This document shows positions 37,723 to 46,475 of a DNA stretch of 64,000 nt, in pieces. Each line of letters opens with the position of its first letter. The first letter of the stretch is position 1. A program made the translations under genes and the position numbers. Under the pieces are notes generated by a model, which made no database searches, was not told the DNA's origin, and was given only the letters and a program-made list of their open reading frames with translations. Source of the stretch: Psychrobacter immobilis (GTDB lineage Bacteria > Pseudomonadota > Gammaproteobacteria > Pseudomonadales > Moraxellaceae); the NCBI GenBank assembly GCA_904846265.1, contig CAJHAA010000014.1, positions 21,225 to 85,224 of the forward strand, written 5' to 3'.

Positions 37723-37829
37723 TATAGTGGATTCAATTTAAAAGAAATGCAAGGCAACCGAGTGCAGATGTATATGTGATACTTCAAGCGAGGTTAACGC
37801 TGTAGCTCTTTTATAAAGGGTTGACTATA
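37723..37829. mobile_element. MITE-like element with TATAGT termini
   Basis: A 107-bp segment begins TATAGTGGATTCAATTTAAAA and ends, on the opposite strand, TATAGTCAACCCTTTATAAAA, an imperfect terminal inverted repeat. It encodes nothing. It resembles, from memory, short dispersed repeats in Psychrobacter genomes; no second copy was found in this window. It ends 30 bp before the ATPase start codon. Confidence 0.45.
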
Positions 37830-37859
37830 TTACGTAAAAACAAAAACGGACGAGCAACG

Positions 37860-40800
37860 ATGGCGGATACGCAAGCTTCAAAAAACTCAAATAGCAACGA
37901 TAAAAATAACGCTAATCAAGCCAACCAAACCGATCAGGCAGTTGCCTCGGGCAATGCTTATGAGCTCATCAAAAAGCGTTTAACCGAGCAAGGCAGCCGC
38001 TTAGAGCAGCAGACCGCTACGCTCAATAATTCGCGTCTCGAAGAGTTTGGCAGCACCCAGATGCAAGTTATTGCCCGTACTCGTATTCGTACCGAGCACA
38101 ACTGTGTGGCACAAGACATGGTGCAGGTAGGCGATTATTTGCTGTTTGGCTACAACGTTTTTATGGGGCTCAAACGCGCGAGCAATATTAAAGACGTATT
38201 GTCGTTATATCGTCTGAACGAGCCAGCTGGTAATGAAGAAGAGTATCAGCTCGAAGAGGTTGACTTAAAAGGTACTTTTTTGGCTCAAGATGCCTTTGTC
38301 CAAGATTTCAATGAGCTGTATCGATACTACAAGCAAACGCGCCTGATTCAAATAACAGTTAAAGACAGCAAATTGCTGTTGGCGTTTCAGATTGGCGAGC
38401 GTATCACCGATATTCGAGTGTTCCGTTTTGCGCTAGATTTTAGCCAAGGCACACCAGAGTCAGCACAAGTCGCTTATGTGGACAATCGAGGCGAGCGTGA
38501 TATTGAGCTGCCGCCTGCTTATGATTTTGACTGGATTGAGACCACACGCGATCAAATGGTGAATGGCAAATATCCCCATATGAATATCTTAGACACGATA
38601 TTCGTGGAAACGGTCGGTGGTGATTTGACTATTAAGATTGAGGACAATACGCAGTCAGGGCAAGGTATTTATAGCGAACCAGTCAATGACCGTACCCAGT
38701 CGCTGACCGATGCTGAGATTGCGTATGCCAAAGTCGGCAGTCTAATACTGCTTAAGATATTGCCTTATCGTGAAGAGGACTACCGTTATTTCGTTTATAA
38801 CACCTTGACCGAAGCGGTGCTACGTTTGGATGCGATTGGTCAATCATGTGTTCAGCTACCAGAAGATCACGGCATCATGTTTCCGGGTGGCTACTATCTA
38901 CAGACAGGCGAGTATAAGCTGTTCGAGGCCAATAATGTTGGTGCTACTGACTTACGGTTTAAGCGTAAAATTGTCTCGCCAAATGGGGAAGATGTTCTAT
39001 TCTTATTTTACGACAGAGACTTGGGCGTCACGGGGCTGTTTCCTTATAATTTGATTAAAAAGCAATTAGCAAATCCTATCTATTGCAACGGTATGGCTTT
39101 GGCTGAGAATGGCCGCTTGGTCTTGTTTAGCGATCAAAGTGAGCCATCTCGTATTCATCCAATGCAGATATGGCATACACCTTACGCCTCACACGAGTAT
39201 GTGAGTGAGTTGCCAGAGAGCACGAGCTTCTATGGCAAGATTGGCAATAAAGAATTGGTGCGCGGTATCTCAGATCTTTATAGCATTACCCGCCTCATTG
39301 ATAATCAAAGCGTGTCACAGAAGCTCTATGAAGAGCTTACCAATAATACCAGCCGACTCTTTGACAGCTATTATTGGTTGTCTGAGCCTGAGCTGAGCGA
39401 AGTCGCCAGTAGTATTAAAGAAGTGACGGCCACGGCTGAGCTAGTGATTGATGAGTTCGCTAAAGTACAAAGTATCCAAAAGCAAACGCAAACCGCGCTA
39501 GCCGATGCTGATACGCAGCAAAGTGAGATTTTGCGGCAGATACGAGTCACTAGCTTTGAGTCTGCCAGTGATTATGTCGATCAGTTGTCAGCGTTAAGAC
39601 GACAAAAAGGCCGTTTGGTCAGTTTGGAAGATTTGCGTTATTTAGATGCCGATAAACTACAAGCATTGCAAAAGCAGTTAGAAGAAGCCGAAAGCGAGCT
39701 GGCTGAAAAGACTGTGCTGTTTTTAAGTGGTGAAGAGGCGCTATCAAGCTACGAAGGCATATTGGTCGATGTCAGTGAGCGCTTAAACACCGCAGAAACC
39801 AATGCTGAACTAAAACCCGTACTAGAAAAAATTGATGAGACAGCGCAAGGGTTAGATTTATTAACCGAGTTACTAGGCACATTAGATGTTGCCGATGCCA
39901 CGGTACGTACGCAAATTATCGATGACATATCGACCATTTATGCTAGCCTGAATCAGAGCAAAGCCAAGCTCAATCATAAACGCAAAAATCTAGGCTCTGC
40001 CGAGGCCGTTGCACAATTTGGCGCGCAGTTTAAGCTATTTGGTCAGTCTATTGCCAACGCCTTATCCATTGCCAATACCCCTGAGAAATCAGATGAGCAA
40101 ATGGCTAAGTTATTGGTACAGTTAGAAGAGTTAGAGAGCCAGTTCGCTGATCCAGAGACCAATAGTGGCGATCAGTTTTTAGCCGATATCATCAGTAAAC
40201 GTGAAGAGATTTACGAGACCCTTGAAAATCATAAGCAGCAATTGCTCGATGCTCGTAACCGTAAAGCGCAAAACTTAGGTGATGGCGCGCTACGAATGCT
40301 TGAGAGTATTAAAAAACGCACGCAAAGCACTGGCGTCACAGGCTTTACAGAGGAAGAGGCGCTAAATACGTATTTTGCGGCTGATGGTCTGGTACAAAAA
40401 GTCCGCAACATCGCAAAAGAGTTGCAAGCGATGGGCTTTAGTGTGAAAGCCGATGACATCGACGCGCGCCTAAAAGCCATTCAGATCGAGAGCTATAAGA
40501 GTCTAAAAGACAAGTCGGATTTGTTTGAAGATGGTGGTCAGATCATCAAACTGGGCAAGCACCGTTTTTCGGTTAATACTCAGCCACTTGATTTGACTTT
40601 ATTGAGCCGTCAGCAGTCAGATGGCAAGCGTGTGCTGAACTTGCATCTAACGGGTACAGATTATTATGAGCTACTCAATAATACGGAACTAAACGCCCTG
40701 CGCCCGTATTGGGACATGAATATCGCCTCTGAGTCCGATACCGTTTACCGCGCGGAGTATTTGGCCTATAGCATTATCGAGAGTGCTAAGAATAGCAAAG

Positions 40801-43800
40801 AAGGTTTGACCGAAGCGCGTCTATATCAAGCATACGATGCGACGGTTATTACTCTCGATATTAATGGCGATATTGATAATGACAGCCCCTTGTCCAAACT
40901 GGTCAAAGCTTACGCCACCCCTCGCTATCAGCTCGGCTATGACAAAGGCATTCATGACCATGATGCCACGCTATTACTGATGCAAATACTGCCGACTTTG
41001 CGCGAGGCAGGACTGCTGATTTATACCCCGCAAGTACGTGCCTTGGCGCAGTTATTCTATTGGCAGCTGAATATCGTACAAGCACTGGGCTTAGATAGCT
41101 TACGCCAGTTCGGTTATGACGCTTGGTTAAATGAGTCCGTGCTGACGCGCGCGAGCAACTGGACGGATAGAGCTGCGACCGCCGAGCAATTGCGCCGTGC
41201 CTTGGGCAGTGATACGGCTAAGTCTTTACTAGTTGAAGATATGAGCGAAGTGATGCATGACTTTGTCGCCGCTCATAATGATGACAATATTGGTGGTGAT
41301 ACCGGTGCTAGCGTTGATAAAGGCGCTAATATCTTCAAACCAAATTATGTCCAGCTTGCTTGCGAATATTTGGTTAGCGTGATGGGGCAGTCGGTTGAAA
41401 CCAGTGCAGGCGCAAACAGCACAGTAAACTGGCAAACCAGCCAACAAGCGCAGCAGTTGTGTGAGCAGCTAAGCCAAACATTGAATAGCGCTGCAGGTGG
41501 CACGCAAAATACGGCCAGTTTTGATCAACTACAGTCTTCTATTAGCAAGCTTGGATTCCAACCCAAATCAGCCTATGAGCTATTGGCAACCTGGTTCCAT
41601 GCATTACTTGAGAAAACTTACGGTGGGAATGAATCGGCTAACGTAGCGACTGATGGCACCAACGAAGCAGGTGAGACACTCAGTGAAGCACAGCTTGCTG
41701 AGATTGAAACACAAAACGCGCTACGCAAGCAACAGTTAGAGAGCGGCCGTCATTATGTACCCGAAGCCATTGCCGTTTTACTTACCCAATTAACCGATGC
41801 TCAGCGTGAAGCCTTGGTACAGCGCCTGATTGATTCAGGTGCTAGCTTTGATAAAGGGGCTTTTAATAAAGGGCAAGGTAGTAAAAAAATAGATAATCAA
41901 GGTACAAGTGGCACATCATCGGCCTTGTCATTTTCATCAATCACCTCAACAACGCCTTCATTGACCAGTATTAATAATCCGCTTAATCAAGTGCAAAGCT
42001 TTGAGCGTAGCACGGCTAAAGTATCGCTTGAGATACAAGTCAATAATTTGTTAGGTGAGCATATACGTATTCATCAGCAGACCTTAACCTTTGCCGTCGA
42101 TGATTTCTTAAGTCGTTTACATCATCATGATACCCAAGTTATCCCTGCCTATAGACGCTATCTGGCCATGCGCTCAGAGATATTGCATGATTCAAAAGAG
42201 ACGTTGCGACTGGACGAATTTATGCCGCGTCCATTGTCTTCATTTGTGCGTAACCGTCTGATTAACGAGAGCTACCTACCACTTATCGGTGACAATCTTG
42301 CCAAACAGATGGGCACGGTCGGTGAAGATAAGCGTACCGATTTGATGGGTATCCTCATGATGATATCGCCACCAGGTTATGGTAAAACCACTTTGATGGA
42401 ATACGTGGCAAATCGTCTTGGCCTTATCTTTATGAAGATTAACTGTCCGTCACTCGGTCATGATGTGACGTCCTTAGATCCCGAAAAAGCACCCAATGCC
42501 ACTGCGCGAGAAGAGTTGAATAAAATCAACTTGGCCTTTGAGATGGGTAATAACGTCATGCTTTATCTCGATGATATTCAGCATACGCATGCGGAATTTT
42601 TGCAGAAATTTATCTCGTTGGGCGATGGTACACGCCGTATCGATGGTGTCTGGCAAGGTAAGACTAAAACCTACGACATGCGTGGCAAAAAGTTCTGTGT
42701 GGTCATGGCGGGTAACCCGTACACCGAAAGCGGTGAGGCCTTTAAAGTCCCTGATATGCTCGCCAACCGCGCCGATATCTATAACTTGGGCGATATTATG
42801 AGCGGCATGGAAGAGGTATTTGCGCTCAGTTATATTGAAAACTCGCTCACTTCTAACACCGTTCTCGCGCCACTGGCCAACCGCGACCTAGCGGATGTCC
42901 ATCGTCTCATCAAAATGGCGAAAGCGGAAAATGCGAATCTTGCACAAGCCCAAAGCGGTGATTTGACGTATCCGTATAGCACTTCAGAGATTAATGAGAT
43001 TGTCGCGATCTTGCGTCATATGTTTAGGGTGCAAGAGGTTATTCTAGACGTTAACCAAGCGTATATTGCTTCTGCCTCGCAAGATGACAAGTACCGCGTT
43101 GAGCCGATATTTAAGCTGCAAGGCAGTTACCGTAATATGAATAAGATGACCGAAAAGCTGTCGGCGGTCATGAATAAGAGTGAGCTGAATCAGCTGATAG
43201 ACGATCACTATTTGGGCGAGTCACAGCTATTGACCCAAGGCGCAGAGAGTAATCTGCTCAAGCTTGGTGAGATGCGCGGTGTCTTGACCGAAGCAGAAAT
43301 GCAGCGCTGGGCGCAAATCAAAGCCGACTTCTTGCGTAACAAAGCCATGGGCGGAGAAGATGGCGACACAGGCGCGCGTATCGTCGCCCAATTGGTTGAT
43401 TTGGCCAGTGGCTTCAATGCCATCAGTAGCCAGTTTGAAAAATACTTAACGAAAAATGATCCTGAACAAATTGCTCGTTTACGAGAAGCAGGACAACAAG
43501 CGCAACTCGATGCCCAGCTAAACGCTCAATTAGAAGCACAGAAAATCCTTGCTGATAGCGTGCTCAACAATGCCAAAGCCGTCAGCGATAGTATCGATAA
43601 TGGCTTTGAGAAAAGTCTGAATCAGCTGATGCAAATATATAAGCATGATCACAATACTGAGAAGGCAGAAGGTGAGTATCACAAGCAAAACCAAGAGGTG
43701 CAAAAAGCACTGATGGTGCAGCTGGTCAATGCCGTTGAAGAGCTGGCACAGAAAATGGCGAATAGCTTGTCTAATAGTTTAACTGAGACTCTAGCTAAGA

Positions 43801-44006
43801 ATGGAGAGAATCAAACTGCAGATAGCGATGCGACTGACATCACTCAGCAGACCGCACTTATGGCAACTGCCCTCAAGCAAGCATTAGAGCCATTGACGAT
43901 GCGGATGGATGAGAAGCTGGCGATTGATACCAGTACCGATCAATCAGGCAAGCTAATCGTCAATAGCCTCAACAGACTCAATAAAATCTTTGACGACTAT
44001 GATTAA
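37860..44006 (+). CDS. Giant AAA+ ATPase of the DUF3686 'DNA repair ATPase' type
   Basis: A 2048-residue soluble protein. The start at 37860 is chosen over a TTG at 37821, which has no room for a ribosome-binding site. The N-terminal ~470 residues match my recollection of DUF3686 (RTRIRTEHNCVAQDMVQVGD onwards, beta-rich). Residues about 500-870 are mainly coiled coil. A single AAA+ module lies at about 1480-1750: Walker A SPPGYGKTTLME (near 1505), Walker B VMLYLDDIQH (near 1566), sensor-1 VVMAGNPYTESGE and a MoxR-like PDMLANRADIYNLGD. The last ~250 residues are helical and Gln/Asn-rich. 'DNA repair' is only a database name; no function is demonstrated. Families with this architecture tend to be encoded beside flotillin and OB-fold membrane proteins, as here, which suggests a membrane-linked remodelling machine. 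No nuclease or protease domain is visible. Confidence 0.8.
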   Translation: MADTQASKNSNSNDKNNANQANQTDQAVASGNAYELIKKRLTEQGSRLEQQTATLNNSRLEEFGSTQMQVIARTRIRTEHNCVAQDMVQVGDYLLFGYNVFMGLKRASNIKDVLSLYRLNEPAGNEEEYQLEEVDLKGTFLAQDAFVQDFNELYRYYKQTRLIQITVKDSKLLLAFQIGERITDIRVFRFALDFSQGTPESAQVAYVDNRGERDIELPPAYDFDWIETTRDQMVNGKYPHMNILDTIFVETVGGDLTIKIEDNTQSGQGIYSEPVNDRTQSLTDAEIAYAKVGSLILLKILPYREEDYRYFVYNTLTEAVLRLDAIGQSCVQLPEDHGIMFPGGYYLQTGEYKLFEANNVGATDLRFKRKIVSPNGEDVLFLFYDRDLGVTGLFPYNLIKKQLANPIYCNGMALAENGRLVLFSDQSEPSRIHPMQIWHTPYASHEYVSELPESTSFYGKIGNKELVRGISDLYSITRLIDNQSVSQKLYEELTNNTSRLFDSYYWLSEPELSEVASSIKEVTATAELVIDEFAKVQSIQKQTQTALADADTQQSEILRQIRVTSFESASDYVDQLSALRRQKGRLVSLEDLRYLDADKLQALQKQLEEAESELAEKTVLFLSGEEALSSYEGILVDVSERLNTAETNAELKPVLEKIDETAQGLDLLTELLGTLDVADATVRTQIIDDISTIYASLNQSKAKLNHKRKNLGSAEAVAQFGAQFKLFGQSIANALSIANTPEKSDEQMAKLLVQLEELESQFADPETNSGDQFLADIISKREEIYETLENHKQQLLDARNRKAQNLGDGALRMLESIKKRTQSTGVTGFTEEEALNTYFAADGLVQKVRNIAKELQAMGFSVKADDIDARLKAIQIESYKSLKDKSDLFEDGGQIIKLGKHRFSVNTQPLDLTLLSRQQSDGKRVLNLHLTGTDYYELLNNTELNALRPYWDMNIASESDTVYRAEYLAYSIIESAKNSKEGLTEARLYQAYDATVITLDINGDIDNDSPLSKLVKAYATPRYQLGYDKGIHDHDATLLLMQILPTLREAGLLIYTPQVRALAQLFYWQLNIVQALGLDSLRQFGYDAWLNESVLTRASNWTDRAATAEQLRRALGSDTAKSLLVEDMSEVMHDFVAAHNDDNIGGDTGASVDKGANIFKPNYVQLACEYLVSVMGQSVETSAGANSTVNWQTSQQAQQLCEQLSQTLNSAAGGTQNTASFDQLQSSISKLGFQPKSAYELLATWFHALLEKTYGGNESANVATDGTNEAGETLSEAQLAEIETQNALRKQQLESGRHYVPEAIAVLLTQLTDAQREALVQRLIDSGASFDKGAFNKGQGSKKIDNQGTSGTSSALSFSSITSTTPSLTSINNPLNQVQSFERSTAKVSLEIQVNNLLGEHIRIHQQTLTFAVDDFLSRLHHHDTQVIPAYRRYLAMRSEILHDSKETLRLDEFMPRPLSSFVRNRLINESYLPLIGDNLAKQMGTVGEDKRTDLMGILMMISPPGYGKTTLMEYVANRLGLIFMKINCPSLGHDVTSLDPEKAPNATAREELNKINLAFEMGNNVMLYLDDIQHTHAEFLQKFISLGDGTRRIDGVWQGKTKTYDMRGKKFCVVMAGNPYTESGEAFKVPDMLANRADIYNLGDIMSGMEEVFALSYIENSLTSNTVLAPLANRDLADVHRLIKMAKAENANLAQAQSGDLTYPYSTSEINEIVAILRHMFRVQEVILDVNQAYIASASQDDKYRVEPIFKLQGSYRNMNKMTEKLSAVMNKSELNQLIDDHYLGESQLLTQGAESNLLKLGEMRGVLTEAEMQRWAQIKADFLRNKAMGGEDGDTGARIVAQLVDLASGFNAISSQFEKYLTKNDPEQIARLREAGQQAQLDAQLNAQLEAQKILADSVLNNAKAVSDSIDNGFEKSLNQLMQIYKHDHNTEKAEGEYHKQNQEVQKALMVQLVNAVEELAQKMANSLSNSLTETLAKNGENQTADSDATDITQQTALMATALKQALEPLTMRMDEKLAIDTSTDQSGKLIVNSLNRLNKIFDDYD

Positions 44007-44106
44007 TAGCTACTGATTAATGGCTGACGATTAATTATTAACGCTTACGAGCAATGCTGATGACTTGCACTTATGAACATCACTTATGAATAGCACTATA
44101 AATAGG
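44001..44106. repeat. Two short tandem-repeat blocks (14 bp x 3 and 13 bp x 3)
   Basis: Block 1 starts at the end of the ATPase gene: GATTAATAGCTACT, GATTAATGGCTGAC, GATTAATTATTAAC (44001-44042). Block 2: CACTTATGAACAT, CACTTATGAATAG, CACTATAAATAGG (44068-44106). Both are degenerate. Confidence 0.65.
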
Positions 44107-44257
44107 GCTGATAGTTAAGAGACAGTGGTAATATAGTCGGCAACAGCTACTTTGGATACAATGATGGCGAGTAAGCGTGCTACAAACAGTAGGTAAAGAA
44201 AGCCTGACACCGTATCCGATGATAGTGAATCGACTATATCAAACCAATGAGAAAATT

Positions 44258-44428
44258 ATGGCGCACAAAAAGAAGAACGTCCGCAAAAAACTTTGCCCTG
44301 TCTGCGAGCGCGAGTTTAGTTGGACTAAAAAGTTGGATAAAAACTGGGAGAGCATGGTCTATTGCTCCGACCAATGCCGACGGGTGAAAAAGTATGAAGG
44401 GCTAGATCATCAAAAAGAAGATAAGTAG
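44258..44428 (+). CDS. DUF2256 mini-protein, copy 1
   Basis: A 56-residue protein starting MAHKKKNVRKKLCPVCEREF. The start at 44258 matches the family N terminus; a longer frame from 44177 is not supported. DUF2256 proteins have two Cys pairs (here CPVC and CSDQC) forming a small zinc-knuckle, embedded in Lys/Arg and Trp residues (FSWTKKLDKNWESMVYCS). The family is common but its function is unknown; it often lies near cryptochrome/photolyase-type genes in other bacteria, none of which is seen here. Copy 2 follows 45 bp downstream. Confidence 0.85.
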   Translation: MAHKKKNVRKKLCPVCEREFSWTKKLDKNWESMVYCSDQCRRVKKYEGLDHQKEDK

Positions 44429-44473
44429 TCGTTAGTAATGAAATAGAGCTATGTAGACATAAGGGAGCAGACG

Positions 44474-44620
44474 ATGGCACATAAAAAGGTAAACCTACCG
44501 CAAAAAACCTGCCCCGTCTGTCAGCGCCCGTTTACGTGGCGTAAAAAATGGGAGAAGGATTGGGAGCAGGTGATTTATTGTTCGGAGCGGTGTCGGCGGG
44601 GTAAGGGTAAAGTAGAATAA
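44474..44620 (+). CDS. DUF2256 mini-protein, copy 2
   Basis: A 48-residue protein starting [20 protein letters not shown] and ending RRGKGKVE, with the Cys pairs CPVC and CSERC and the [18 protein letters not shown] core. AAGGGAG lies at 44461-44467, well placed for the ATG at 44474. It is clearly a paralogue of the preceding gene (identical MAHKK start, same Cys and Trp spacing) but already well diverged, so the duplication is not recent. It ends 40 bp before the OLD nuclease gene. Confidence 0.85.
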   Translation: MAHKKVNLPQKTCPVCQRPFTWRKKWEKDWEQVIYCSERCRRGKGKVE

Positions 44621-44660
44621 ACAGAACATTGAACAATTTTAATATACATCAGGGACGAGT

Positions 44661-46475
44661 ATGCATCTATCAAATATAAAGTTATGGAATTATCGTAAAT
44701 TTGGTTCAAAAACTTTTGAACTTTCTAAGCCAAGTCTCAATCTTGAATTTACCAAAGGGCTTAATGTTATTATTGGTGAAAATGATTCAGGTAAGACTGC
44801 AATTGTCGATGCTATTAAACTGGTCTTAAAAACGCACAGTTATGATTACATTCGAGTGGAAGATGAAGATTTTTTCCAAGACTCTTTAAGATTCAGGATT
44901 GAGCTTAAGTTTTCAAATTTATTAGACGAAGAAGCTGCACATTTCACAGAGTGGTTGGGTTGGGATACAGACAATGGTGGAAAAGTAACTCCGTATCTAA
45001 AACTTATATATGACGTTCGCCGAATAAAAGAGAGAGTGCTACCTTCTGATGTTAGAGCAGGCGCAGATGATGAGGGTTATCCATTAACAGCCGAAGCAAG
45101 AGATTACTTGAAAGCTACTTATTTAAAACCATTCAGAGACGCTAAAAACGAGTTAGTAGCAAAGAGAAACTCCCGATTAGCTCAAGTCCTTTTAGGAGAT
45201 GTGGCATTTAAAGGAAAAGAAGACAACCATGAATTACTCAGTTTGTTCAAACAACTTAACAGTAGTATGACTGAATATTTTGAAGGTAATTTGCAAGTCA
45301 ATAGTCCTGTGCCCACTAGTAGTTCAACAGTTCCGCAAGATGGTAAAAAAATAAAAGACAATATCGATAAGTATGTACAGAACTTTTACGGTGCACATGC
45401 TGAAACCGAGTTTTTCGCAAGTGAGAATACTTTAAAAAGCATTCTCGAAAAATTGACCCTTGGGCTTAAAAATGAAATTAATCTTGGTTTAGGAACGCTA
45501 AATCGTCTATTTATGGCGACTGAATTATTACATTTGAATAAGCAAAACTGGACAGGTTTACGTCTTGGTTTGATTGAGGAATTAGAAGCTCATCTTCATC
45601 CTCAGGCTCAAATGCAAGTAGTAGAATACTTACAGAAACAAGATGATATTCAACTGATTCTTACTTCTCATAGTCCTAATTTAGTATCTAAACTCAAATT
45701 GCAAAATCTTATTGTTTGTTATGGCGGAAACGCTTTTCCTATGGGAAGTAATCACACTAAGCTCGAAAAAGATAATTATAAATTTTTAGAGAAGTTTCTA
45801 GATACAACAAAAGCTAATTTATTTTTTGCAAAAGGAGTTATTTTTGTTGAAGGTTGGTCTGAGGAAATATTACTACCTAGCCTTGCTAAGCTTATAGGTA
45901 TAGACCTAACAGCGCAGGGTATTTCAATTGTTAATATTGGGAATATCGGTTTTGAACACTATATTCGTATATATTTACGCGAAAATGAACCACATATGAA
46001 AATACCTGTTGCCGTGGTTACTGATCTTGATATACAGGTCTATGAAAGAACTGAAAATAATTTTAATAAATTAGATGAAAAATTGATCGAGTCTCAGATT
46101 ATAACTAAAAAGACCGAAATGGAAGATAAGAATAGAAATAATATTAAATATTTCATTGCACCATCATGGACTCTAGAATATTCGTTATTGAAATCGACAA
46201 CCTTAAAGAAAGAGTTTAAACAAACGCTGAAAGATTCCCACACAAAAACTAATTGGGATAATGACTATGAATTAGAGCTTGCAAGAAAGCTTATTAATGG
46301 TGGACTGCATAAAACAGATGTTGCTTGTAGATTAGCTAGTGTAATAGATGAAGATTTGGATAAAATCGAAAGTGAACGTGAAATTGAACTAGATCAAAAC
46401 GATGATTACATAGGATATTTACTTGATGCCATCCGCTATGTAGCAGGAGTAAGCGATAATGCTGATAACGGATGA
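44661..46475 (+). CDS. gajA: OLD-family ATP-dependent nuclease, Gabija GajA-like (class 2 OLD)
   Basis: A 604-residue protein made of an ABC/SMC-type ATPase followed by a TOPRIM nuclease. N terminus: MHLSNIKLWNYRKFGSKTFE with Walker A GENDSGKT at residues 39-46. Walker B and D-loop region: LGLIEELEAHLHPQAQMQVVEYL (near 304-326), then the H-loop LILTSHSPNL. TOPRIM: VIFVEGWSEEILLP (near 394) with the catalytic Glu, and VAVVTDLDIQVYE (near 453) with the DxD acidic pair. GajA of the Gabija system has this architecture and is a nucleotide-sensitive DNA nicking enzyme that acts with GajB against phages. AGGGACGAG precedes the start. The next gene, a UvrD-like helicase, overlaps it by 17 bp, the gene pairing that defines class 2 OLD systems. 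The DNA is visibly more AT-rich than its neighbours, suggesting transfer. Confidence 0.88.
   Translation: MHLSNIKLWNYRKFGSKTFELSKPSLNLEFTKGLNVIIGENDSGKTAIVDAIKLVLKTHSYDYIRVEDEDFFQDSLRFRIELKFSNLLDEEAAHFTEWLGWDTDNGGKVTPYLKLIYDVRRIKERVLPSDVRAGADDEGYPLTAEARDYLKATYLKPFRDAKNELVAKRNSRLAQVLLGDVAFKGKEDNHELLSLFKQLNSSMTEYFEGNLQVNSPVPTSSSTVPQDGKKIKDNIDKYVQNFYGAHAETEFFASENTLKSILEKLTLGLKNEINLGLGTLNRLFMATELLHLNKQNWTGLRLGLIEELEAHLHPQAQMQVVEYLQKQDDIQLILTSHSPNLVSKLKLQNLIVCYGGNAFPMGSNHTKLEKDNYKFLEKFLDTTKANLFFAKGVIFVEGWSEEILLPSLAKLIGIDLTAQGISIVNIGNIGFEHYIRIYLRENEPHMKIPVAVVTDLDIQVYERTENNFNKLDEKLIESQIITKKTEMEDKNRNNIKYFIAPSWTLEYSLLKSTTLKKEFKQTLKDSHTKTNWDNDYELELARKLINGGLHKTDVACRLASVIDEDLDKIESEREIELDQNDDYIGYLLDAIRYVAGVSDNADNG

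Larger units (their letters stand above)
37488..37859. other. 372-bp gap with three successive hairpins and a MITE-like segment
   Basis: The stretch between yqiK and the giant ATPase gene holds no gene. It contains a terminator hairpin, two strong adjacent inverted repeats that share arm sequence, and a roughly 107-bp element bounded by TATAGT...ACTATA just upstream of the ATPase start (each listed separately). Confidence 0.7.
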
